This document shows positions 48,871 through 55,911 of a DNA stretch of 64,000 nucleotides, one piece after another. Both the position numbers and the translations under genes were made by a program. The stretch spans positions 186,001 through 250,000 of the forward strand of contig NZ_JAJJOE010000003.1 in assembly GCF_020907405.1 (NCBI RefSeq). The letters run 5' to 3'. The notes beneath the pieces are model-generated. The model was not told where the DNA came from, did no database searches, and saw nothing but the letters and a program-made list of their open reading frames with translations. The DNA comes from Arthrobacter sp. zg-Y769 (lineage in GTDB: Bacteria > Actinomycetota > Actinomycetes > Actinomycetales > Micrococcaceae). Numbering within the stretch: the stretch's first letter is position 1; the number at the start of each line of letters is the position of its first letter.

Positions 48871-49112
48871 CGGTGACGCGCTTCTACATGCCGTCGTTTA
48901 TTTAGTGCCGCGGACCGCGGTGAAGTACCAATCCCCTATGTCCCTCTCGGCAATTCCAAAGTGCACGTCGGCTTGCCCTAACCTCCGGCTTCCGGCCCCA
49001 GCGGGCGGCTGTCTCGTCTCAGGTCGCCCAGGCTTCGAGCGCGTTGCAGTGCGGTGCCGGGTGACAGAATGCGGGTCGAGTGCACGAGTGTTGCTCCTGC
49101 GGGTTTACTGAG
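48871..49112. other. Non-coding stretch
   Basis: No credible gene, repeat or terminator was recognised in these 242 bases between two remnants. Confidence 0.5.
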
Positions 49113-49760
49113 CTATCGGGGGACGACTCGATCCATGAGGCGGGCAGGCAGGAGCCGCGCCATTGGCAGGGTGAAGGCAGCATCCGTGCCGAGGCCGTAT
49201 CTGGTTCGAGGACGCTTGGTGGTGGCGATCTTCGTGATCTTTTTCGCGGCCTGGTCTGCCGTCATCGCCCGCTGCAGGAACGAGGACAGGAAGCTCACGG
49301 TTGAAGAGATCAAGGCCCCGTAGAGGCGGGTATGCTCCCTGTTCATACCCAGTGCGAGTTTGAGGGAGAGCGGCCCGCTCTTGGCCGCCATCGGGGTCTT
49401 CACTCCGCCGGACTGGACGATCACGACTTGGATGCCCTGCGAAGCGGGCAGCAACGCCTGGATGACCCGTATGTGTCCGAAGAGGTTGACCTCGAACTGC
49501 TCCCGCCATGTGTCGAGCGGGAGGACCTCGATGGGAGCGTTGATCTCGATCCCGGCGTTGTTGATCACCGCTCGCAGCAGTCGCGCCTGAGGATCAAGGG
49601 CGACTCGGGCGGCGAGCGCCTCGACGTGTTTGCCAATGGTGATGTCCAGCATCACCGGTTCGATGCGCTCAGCGCGGATCGCGTCAGCGTCCTCGTCCCG
49701 TCTGACGCCGGCGAGGACGTGGTAACCGCGAGCAGCGAGCTCACGCGCGGATCTAGGCAC
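49113..49760 (-). pseudogene. Short-chain dehydrogenase remnant
   Basis: The frame (215 residues) keeps ELAARGYHVLAGVRRDED, the NNAG motif (AVINNAGIEINAP) and the C-terminal part of an SDR. The N-terminal TGxxxGIG cofactor motif is missing. About 30-40 residues with the catalytic Ser and Tyr-x3-Lys are deleted near 49430, where QALLPA joins QVVIVQSGGVKTP. It cannot be an active dehydrogenase. Its 5' cut lies about 40 bases from att-like copy E. Confidence 0.8.
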
Positions 49761-49798
49761 TGCCTATCAATGTTGTCCCGATCGAGGGCGAAGACAGA

Positions 49799-49902
49799 AA
49801 GGCCCGGAATGCGCTGAGCATCCCGGGCCTTCCTCGAGCAATCCGTTGAGAGCTGGACGTTGAACCTAAACTCCACCACGGTCCGTAGCCAGGCAACCTC
49901 TT
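49799..49902 (-). repeat. ychF-end att-like site, copy E (outermost)
   Basis: On the minus strand it reads GAGGTTGCCTGGCTACGGAC then GTGGTGGAGTTTAGG, encoding EVAWLRTVVEFRFNV, but the stop TAG has become CAG. A hairpin terminator (49799-49807 with 49823-49831) follows about 25 bases later. It is the most diverged copy, as expected for the oldest or original outer junction. Confidence 0.85.
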
Positions 49903-50150
49903 GATGAGTCCCGCCGAAGGCCGACCAGACCCGCCGACCCTGCCTACGTCCCCGCCTGATCCCCTCTCAGCGGATCGTTGCTCATCGTCCGCTCGGTCTC
50001 CTCGAAGAGCAGACTCGGTCCCCGTAGGAACACCAAAAACGCGAAGCTCAGGTCCGAGATTTCAGGCAACACTGAATGGGGGCGTTTCTTGATCTTTAAC
50101 ACATGCCCCAAACGCGGCCGGTAACGGCAAGGCCCGCCAACAGCTAGTTC
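49903..50150. other. Non-coding stretch in cassette 4
   Basis: About 250 bases without a convincing open frame. Together with the palindrome that follows, it fills the space between copy E and the small membrane protein gene. Confidence 0.5.
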
Positions 50151-50211
50151 GGCTGCCCGTATAAGCAACGCCCCGGCCAGAAGGCCCTGGGCGTTGCTTA
50201 TACGGGCAGCC
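50151..50211. repeat. Large palindrome with 22-23-bp perfect arms
   Basis: 50151-50172 is exactly complementary to 50190-50211, and one more C-G pair extends the stem inward. The 15-base loop itself contains GGCC/GGCC. No T-run follows on either side. It is a cassette-internal structure of unknown function, possibly a recombination, replication or RNA element. Confidence 0.85.
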
Positions 50212-50291
50212 CTGTGAATCAAAACGGACGGGTGCGCTGGGTCGTCTGCCCACCAGTCTCTGGGAGGCAGAACACCTAGACTTCAGCTGAG

Positions 50292-50765
50292 TCAGTCGAC
50301 TTTTTCGTATGACGAAACCACGGGTGTCATACCGATGACGTCAAAGAAACCCATCAAGGTGCGCGTCGCCTGGCCCAGTTCGAACTCGAACCTACCTCCC
50401 TGCGCCAGCTCAGCGGCCATCACCTCGTTGGCCGCCTGGTCAAATTCATGAATCAAGGACAATGTCCCGCAGTCAGACGTCCTGATGATTAGCTCCGTCC
50501 TTGATCCGACATTACGACCGGCACCACTGTAGGTGCCTCCCTCAGCATCTGTGACAGTGCATTCCATTCGAACCCGGTGGTCGTCGTCATAGGAGTTGAT
50601 AACCCACGGTCCAACCGTTAGCGCTAGGACGAGCACCCCAAAGGTGGGCAAAATTCCCCAAAAGGCCAAATTACTCTTCAAAGACCGTGACTGCTTCTTC
50701 GGCGGATCCGCTGAGACGTTGCCCTCGGCTTGTGGGTTCAATTCATCCTCCTCTCCTTTACCCAA
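50292..50765 (-). CDS. Small membrane protein of cassette 4, unknown
   Basis: A 157-residue protein with a charged N terminus, one membrane helix (AFWGILPTFGVLVLALTVGP, about residues 34-56) and an external domain of about 100 residues (TVTDAEGGTYSGAGRNVGSR). I recognise no family. It is the only gene of the cassette between copies D and E and points the same way as ychF. Confidence 0.65.
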   Translation of the reverse strand: MGKGEEDELNPQAEGNVSADPPKKQSRSLKSNLAFWGILPTFGVLVLALTVGPWVINSYDDDHRVRMECTVTDAEGGTYSGAGRNVGSRTELIIRTSDCGTLSLIHEFDQAANEVMAAELAQGGRFEFELGQATRTLMGFFDVIGMTPVVSSYEKVD

Positions 50766-51022
50766 TTAAACCTGTTCCCCCTTGATACTAATTTGATAAC
50801 TCATGGTGCCGAACGATGGGTCCACCGGAGCCGTTGAGCCCACCGCTGATAACGGCCGGAACCAACGGATGCGGCACCAATCAGCGCCACGCCCACCGGA
50901 CCGCCAACACCGGATCCACCGTAAGAAATGAACCATCTGTCGACCGGAGATTCCTTCCGTTTACGACCGTCCAAAGCACTTCTGGACCAGGAACCCCACT
51001 AGGATATTTACTTCTCGAAAAA
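50766..51022. other. Non-coding stretch in cassette 4
   Basis: About 260 bases between the membrane-protein gene and copy D. A short Pro/Thr-rich rightward frame (50816-51067) runs into the att terminator and lacks a ribosome site, so it is not called. Confidence 0.5.
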
Positions 51023-51147
51023 CTATCGATTCGGGTACAAGAAAAGCCGCCCTCGACGTTTCCGTGAGGGCGGCTTTCTCAATGCTTCAGGCGAAGAATC
51101 TAGACATTGAATCTAAACTCAACCACATTCCGTAGCCGAATACCCTC
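51023..51147 (-). repeat. ychF-end att-like site, copy D
   Basis: On the minus strand GAGGGTATTCGGCTACGG leads into AATGTGGTTGAGTTTAG, encoding EGIRLRNVVEFRFNV and TAG. A terminator follows (51043-51054 with 51066-51077). A 115-base stretch (51023-51137) matches copy B (54642-54756) with six mismatches. Confidence 0.9.
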
Positions 51148-51385
51148 TGGAAGCTGCCAGTCGACCCCGAGGCAAGGGAACCGCCCACCTCCGGCTTCAG
51201 GGCGCCCGACACGTCCGCATCGGCTGGCAGCCGCATATCTAGGTCGGAAGGCGCGCCATAATCGGCCAACTCCCAATTGCGTATATGGTTCGAGGTGACT
51301 TGACGCGGCGATCTGTTGTGACCATTCAACACCGCGGAATTCCGAAGGCGTTTCGACGTCGAACGAAACTGGAGACTTAATCGTA
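51148..51385. other. Leader of the DUF4230-like gene
   Basis: About 240 bases with no gene seen. It should hold the promoter of the rightward gene starting at 51386; no clear elements were recognised. Confidence 0.45.
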
Positions 51386-52003
51386 ATGAACTTTTTCAAA
51401 GCACGGGTTCTGCTTTGGCCGCTCCTGCTGATCACCTTCTTGGTTCTCGCGGGAATGGGCGCCGCTTTAGCGTTCGGTGGACTCACTTTCAATTCGCTGT
51501 TCACCAGCAGTTCGAGCGAACGCGATTCCCAGGTGGTTCAGTCCGTCACGCGCATCCAAGAGGTCGCCCTGCTGAGCCTTTACATCGAGGGTGTCGCGAG
51601 AGCCGAAAGCAATCGCGAGATACTCGGCGTGGCCATACCCGCGAGCGAGACAACGACGCTGATCCAGTACAAGTTCGACGCAAAATTAGGCATCGATGGG
51701 TCACAGGTGAAGATCGAACCCACCGGCCCAGAGTCGTTTCTCGTGACTATCCCTGAATTCATCGGCATCGGCTTTGACGAGCCCGTGTTCGAGGACGCCG
51801 TCGAGGACAAAAACGCGCTTAGCTGGCTGGCACCGCCAGCCGTTCAAACCCGCATGATCAACAACATTCTCAGCGACGAGAACAAGCAGAAGTACATCAG
51901 CCAAAACGAAGCAGAATTGAAAGAGCAGGCCAAAGTGTTCTACTCCGGGATCATCGCAGGCGTCGATCCCGAGGTCACCGTCGCCTTTGAGTTCGCAGGG
52001 TAG
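51386..52003 (+). CDS. DUF4230-like membrane protein of cassette 3
   Basis: A 205-residue protein with one N-terminal membrane helix (LLWPLLLITFLVLAGMGAAL) and an outer or cytosolic domain. VTRIQEVALLSLYIEGVARA and the later IQYKFDAKLGIDGSQVKIEP fit the DUF4230 pattern. The function is unknown. It is the only complete cassette gene on the plus strand. The stop is at 52001-52003. Confidence 0.72.
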   Translation: MNFFKARVLLWPLLLITFLVLAGMGAALAFGGLTFNSLFTSSSSERDSQVVQSVTRIQEVALLSLYIEGVARAESNREILGVAIPASETTTLIQYKFDAKLGIDGSQVKIEPTGPESFLVTIPEFIGIGFDEPVFEDAVEDKNALSWLAPPAVQTRMINNILSDENKQKYISQNEAELKEQAKVFYSGIIAGVDPEVTVAFEFAG

Positions 52004-52156
52004 ATGCCCGCAGCGCCGCGTCCTTGTTTAGACTAGGTATTTCGGGCGCCTGCGGGCGAGAAATCCTGATTGGTGGTGTAAGCATCGTCGGCAAGCAGTC
52101 GGAGGTAACCGACTGGCGCCTGCCGGAATAGACACTTATCAAAGCTTGCCCCCGAT

Positions 52157-52267
52157 ATAGAAATGCCGCCCTCTTACGTTTTCGCGGAGGGCGGCATTTC
52201 TATTGATTCAGAAGAGAAATCTAGACATTAAACCTAAACTCCACCACATTCCGTAGCCGAATAACCT
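52157..52267 (-). repeat. ychF-end att-like site, copy C
   Basis: On the minus strand GAGGTTATTCGGCTACGG leads into AATGTGGTGGAGTTTAG, encoding EVIRLRNVVEFRFNV and TAG. The terminator (52159-52173 with 52187-52201) has the same stem as the native ychF terminator (AGAAATGCCGCCCTC). Confidence 0.9.
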
Positions 52268-52319
52268 CACAACCAGGAGTTTCAGAGACATAATCGAGGC
52301 TAGCCTCACGGCCCGATCA

Positions 52320-52548
52320 CAGCACGTTCCCAGACCTCTCCCCCGCGCAGGTAGTCGCGCTACAGGACGCCTAGCTCACCAATTCCGACAGACTGCTGCG
52401 GGCAGCACTGGCAATGCTCGAGAACGAGAACGTGCCGCTCGCGTGATCCTGGCTGCCGGCGCTTGACGCCGTGCGACAGAAATATCGGGGTCTGCTGCAG
52501 GAACCATCGTCGGCGTCTCAAATCGCTGACATCCGCGCCTCTGCCTAA
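52320..52548 (+). pseudogene. Decayed coding remnant
   Basis: A plus-strand frame reads VVALQDA, stop (TAG 52372), LTNSDRLLRAALAMLENENV, PLA, stop (TGA 52444), SWLPALDAVRQKYRGLLQEP and ends at TAA 52546. The amino-acid sequence is plausible for a helical protein tail, but two in-frame stops show decay. The family is unknown. Confidence 0.5.
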
Positions 52549-52577
52549 GCGGAAACGCAGTCGTTGGACGAGTCGGG

Positions 52578-53702
52578 CTACAGCCCCATGATCTCCCGCT
52601 TTTTCGCTGCGAACTCCCCCTCCGAGAGAAGCCCTGCGTCCATCAGTTCTTTCATCTTCTTCACAGCCTCGATCTGCTCATCGAAGGACAGCATGGTTGT
52701 CTGACCTGCCTGCGCCCCTGTCTGAGTGTTCATGCCATGTGCGAGACTCATGCCAAAGATCGTCCCGCCGCCATCACCGAGTCCGTGTGCCAGCACACCC
52801 TGAGCGATTGTCTGCTGTGCAGAAATGTTCGAGGACTGCTGTGAGACATTTTCGTAGGCCTTGAGGTTCATCACGTTTGTGGAGTACTGCTTGACCAGGG
52901 TCCGCGCTTCGGGAGTGAATTCGATGTTCTCGATGCCCACATTGACCACTTCGATGCCGAAGCGCTCAGCCCAGCTCCGCGCACCAATGCTGCCAGCCGA
53001 GATCTGGGCGGCGATCGTGTGAGCCTGAGAGGGTAGCTGTGAAATGCGGAACATCGATGACAGCGAGTTCAGCGCTACCGTGAAGGACTGGATGAACTCG
53101 GAGACGAGCTGCTGACGGGCCTCCTGGGTGTTGAAGCTGTAGTGGAAAACGTTGGCAGGCACGAAGCTCCTGATGAACGTTTCCACGTTGACGATCCGCA
53201 GTGAGAAGGTACCGAATGCCCTGATCTCCAAATCCGTGCCATAGAACAGGTCGTTATAAACGAGCGGTCCTCGAGTGCCGAACTTGATACCTCGAATCTC
53301 CCGGAGGTTAACGAAGGCAATATGCTTCTGGTCTGAGGCCTGTCCGCCAAAGCCAACGCGGCCGGCTATCTGCTCAACAAACGACTCCATGACACCTTCG
53401 CCGTTAAAGACGCTGCTCTGGCCGTTCTGGTACTCATAGCCCCCACTCTGAGTAATAATGGCCTCGATGCCGGCCTGACTGAAAATGACGGCGGCAGTAT
53501 TTTCGGGCACGAATATTTTGGAACCGTTGGAGATGACCCCCATTGACCCCTTGTAATTCGTGCCTCGACCATTGTTTGTCTGCTTAAGGACGCCCGGAAC
53601 TATTGCCGTACCCTCGTCGAAGTGGCCAGCTGTGATGATGTCCTTCCACTGGTCAGCAAAGGTGCCAGTTAGTGCGCCTGTAAATGCTTGAATGATGCCC
53701 AT
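52578..53702 (-). CDS. SPFH-domain protein with C-terminal SHOCT motif
   Basis: A 374-residue protein. The SPFH/virion-core-type domain covers about residues 30-270 (FVPENTAAVIFSQAGIEAII, FGTFSLRIVNVETFIRSF). A Gln/Gly-rich hinge follows, and the C terminus is a SHOCT module (SFDEQIEAVKKMKELMDAG). The family resembles YdjI, a partner of PspA-type membrane-stress proteins in Bacillus. ATG at 53702 follows GAGG; the frame upstream to 53864 overlaps the neighbour and is not used. Confidence 0.82.
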   Translation of the reverse strand: MGIIQAFTGALTGTFADQWKDIITAGHFDEGTAIVPGVLKQTNNGRGTNYKGSMGVISNGSKIFVPENTAAVIFSQAGIEAIITQSGGYEYQNGQSSVFNGEGVMESFVEQIAGRVGFGGQASDQKHIAFVNLREIRGIKFGTRGPLVYNDLFYGTDLEIRAFGTFSLRIVNVETFIRSFVPANVFHYSFNTQEARQQLVSEFIQSFTVALNSLSSMFRISQLPSQAHTIAAQISAGSIGARSWAERFGIEVVNVGIENIEFTPEARTLVKQYSTNVMNLKAYENVSQQSSNISAQQTIAQGVLAHGLGDGGGTIFGMSLAHGMNTQTGAQAGQTTMLSFDEQIEAVKKMKELMDAGLLSEGEFAAKKREIMGL

Positions 53703-53718
53703 TGCAGTGTCGCCTCGG

Positions 53719-54288
53719 TCAGAGTCGGATAGGAGTGTCGCAGTAGCCACAGACGATGGCTTGCCCCCGGACGCCTGAGACTGGGGCGCCGCAGGAACCG
53801 CAATCACTCGCGACAGGCACCGCTGCGGCAGCGGCGGCGATCTCACCCTTGGACTTGAATCCAAAGGTATCTTTGAAGGCGTCCACCGTGTCTTTCACGG
53901 CCCCTGCAACCTTCTCCGCTCCTGAAGAGTTGAGCGAGGCAGCCGGGGCGCCAGTAATAACCTCGTTGATCTTCTTAGACCAGAAGGTGGCTTCTTTCTT
54001 GTTCGGGAAGCCGAAGTGTTCCGTGCCATTGTGGAAATACACGTCCAGGGCTGGTGAGCCGTTCCGCTTGCCGAGAAGCGCCTGAGCTTGACCTTGGAAA
54101 ATCTTGATCTCGCGAAGTGGGAAGACCTTAAATCCCTTTTTGTTGCCGAAAGCGCCCTTCTTGATGAGCACAAGGTTCTGACTGGTGAGGATCAACTCGT
54201 CAGTGTAAACCGCTAAGAATCCACCGTGGAGCACCCCCTCATACCTATGCACAAACGACTCGTTGGGCTGAAGATTGTATCCCGCCAC
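53719..54288 (-). CDS. PH-like domain and zinc-ribbon protein
   Basis: A 189-residue protein. The first 110 residues look like a bacterial PH/GRAM domain (YTDELILTSQNLVLIKKGAF). After a linker comes a zinc ribbon, CGSCGAP...CGYCDTPIRL, with four Cys. The GTG at 54288 is preceded by AGGAGAGATCA, so the longer frame to 54357 is not needed. It ends 16 bases before the SPFH gene, and the two surely form a unit. Confidence 0.75.
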   Translation of the reverse strand: MAGYNLQPNESFVHRYEGVLHGGFLAVYTDELILTSQNLVLIKKGAFGNKKGFKVFPLREIKIFQGQAQALLGKRNGSPALDVYFHNGTEHFGFPNKKEATFWSKKINEVITGAPAASLNSSGAEKVAGAVKDTVDAFKDTFGFKSKGEIAAAAAAVPVASDCGSCGAPVSGVRGQAIVCGYCDTPIRL

Positions 54289-54641
54289 TGATCTCTCCTG
54301 TATGGGCCGTAAACAATGATGCTGTTGGCCCACCCTGGCAAGCTGGCAGTCCTCCACCCCAGCATAGAGTCACCCGAGGGACAGTTCGTGCATTACCTCT
54401 TTCTGCTTCATCGCACTGTCACCAATCGGGAGGCCGCCGGACGGCGGGCTCATACCCCGGGACCTCTTTCGGCACGTTGCCTCCTCTGAAATGTCGTCCT
54501 CGACTCACTCATCGCCGGACCAATTCCCTGGTTGGGGCGCCAGCCATCCTCGATGACCCGGCTCCCCAAGCCAGACGCGGACGACTCAGCAATAGACTGC
54601 ACTGCTCCGGTTCTGTTCCAAAGGGTCATATGGCTATATAG
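54289..54641. other. Non-coding stretch in cassette 2
   Basis: About 350 bases upstream of the PH/zinc-ribbon gene. It should contain its promoter; no gene, repeat or clear promoter pair was recognised. Confidence 0.5.
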
Positions 54642-54768
54642 CTATCGATTCGGGTACAAGAAAAGCCGCCCTCGGCGTTTCCGTGAGGGCGGCTTTTTCA
54701 ATGCTTTAGGCGAAGAATCTAGACATTAAATCTAAACTCCACCACGTTCCGTAGCCAATCAACCTCTT
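54642..54768 (-). repeat. ychF-end att-like site, copy B
   Basis: On the minus strand GAGGTTGATTGGCTACGG leads into AACGTGGTGGAGTTTAG, encoding EVDWLRNVVEFRFNV and TAG. The terminator arms are 54661-54673 and 54685-54697. Similarity to copy D continues 20 bases past the terminator and then stops abruptly. Confidence 0.9.
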
Positions 54769-54965
54769 ACATTCGCAGTCAGATTACCTTCGAGGTAGGG
54801 GAAGCCGAGCGTTACGTCCCGGTTGATCTGAGGAATGTCTCCGGCGGCGGCAGCATGGGCCGCTGACGGAACCCCGCTCCCGCGCCGGAGGTCCTGCCGC
54901 CGGCGCGCGGCACCGGACCCTGCCAGCGGCGCCGCCGTCCTTTGCCACCTGGGCGCTTCTTGGTA
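54769..54965. other. Non-coding stretch in cassette 1
   Basis: About 200 bases, with a GC-rich patch near 54830-54950 that differs from its surroundings. A short Arg-rich frame crosses it but has no ribosome site and is not called. Confidence 0.45.
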
Positions 54966-55577
54966 TCAGCGACTGGTTTGGAGTGCCTCAGTGTAGAGTT
55001 TCGGGTCGTTCCTGGTTTCAGCTGAGATGACAAGATGACTGCCGTTGAGACGCTGCGCAAAGTACCCCAAATAGGGCAGTACGATGATCGTCGTGAGCCC
55101 GTCTTGCCATGCCTTAACCAGCGCCGGAAGGCTATCTTGTTCGGACCGGGAAGGAAAGTTCGGCGTTGTCTGTTTATCCCACGTATTGAAGGCCACCAGA
55201 TCTACCCCATCCTCGCCGTATTCGACGGGCCAGAACGGTGGCACAATCGGGTGGAGTTCCTGTCCAGGGCTCGAGAGTTTTTGCATCTCTTCCTGTGAGA
55301 TCGGTTCGTTTTGAACTGTGCTTACGTTGAACCAGTCCCAGCTGCGGTCCCATTGCTGCTTCCAGCGTTCATCCCATACCTCACGGCTTGCTGACGCCGG
55401 GATCTTCGATGCACCCGTCGCAGGCACAGGGCTGAGTTCCGGAATTTCGATGTCCTGGGCGATCATCCATGCCTGTCGGATAAAGAGAAGCATCTTCAGG
55501 TTCTGCGCGTGGTCATCAATCCGGATGGTCATTTCCTTTGGCCAAACAGCCCGCCGTCTAAGCCCCATTCCCCACAT
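54966..55577 (-). CDS. Unknown 203-aa protein of cassette 1
   Basis: A soluble, Trp-rich protein (DERWKQQWDRSWDWFNVS near residue 70; MLLFIRQAWMIAQDIEIPEL near 30). I recognise no family and no catalytic motif. AAGGAGTCACT precedes ATG at 55577, an excellent ribosome site. It is the only gene of the cassette next to ychF and has the same orientation. Confidence 0.72.
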   Translation of the reverse strand: MWGMGLRRRAVWPKEMTIRIDDHAQNLKMLLFIRQAWMIAQDIEIPELSPVPATGASKIPASASREVWDERWKQQWDRSWDWFNVSTVQNEPISQEEMQKLSSPGQELHPIVPPFWPVEYGEDGVDLVAFNTWDKQTTPNFPSRSEQDSLPALVKAWQDGLTTIIVLPYLGYFAQRLNGSHLVISAETRNDPKLYTEALQTSR

Positions 55578-55823
55578 AGTGACTCCTTGATTTGTCGGCC
55601 GGACGGAGAACAGCCGTTGGTGCCAAGCATCGCATTCGACCTGCCTTCAGTAAATGGTTCGCTCAAAGCTACAGGCCCCGATCGGAAATGTCCGCTGGGA
55701 TCGGGGCCTCCGGAGGCGAACTAAGTCGTGACCCGTGTTGGCTATTCCTCTTCAAAGGCTCGTGGGCGGTACCGCACGAGATCCGCGAAGGCTGGTGACG
55801 ATACAACCCTCGATCCGTAAACA
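55578..55823. other. Leader region of cassette 1
   Basis: About 250 bases between the ychF terminator and the cassette gene. Because a terminator precedes it, the cassette gene must have its own promoter here; none was identified with confidence. Confidence 0.45.
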
Positions 55824-55911
55824 AGAAATGCCGCCCTCAATGTTTCCGGTGAGGGCGGCATTTCTATTGAATCAGACGAAGAATCTATACATTAAACCTA
55901 AACTCAACCAC
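55824..55911 (-). repeat. Native ychF 3' end and terminator, att-like site copy A
   Basis: The last codons of ychF (GTGGTTGAGTTTAGG, VVEFRFNV and TAG) are followed by a 16-bp-arm terminator (55824-55839 with 55850-55865). Upstream of GTGGTTGAG the sequence is ychF coding DNA and differs from copies B-E, which locates the likely crossover in or near this core. Confidence 0.9.

Noticed and set aside
50816-51067. Small plus-strand gene in cassette 4
   Set aside because: No ribosome site, biased composition, and it runs into the terminator and att core.
54812-55060. Small Arg-rich minus-strand gene in cassette 1
   Set aside because: It overlaps the end of the better-supported 203-aa gene in another frame and lacks a ribosome site.
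49799-55911. Simple tandem duplication of the ychF end
   Set aside because: The upstream halves of copies B-E differ from ychF and the DNA between copies is unrelated, which duplication alone cannot produce.
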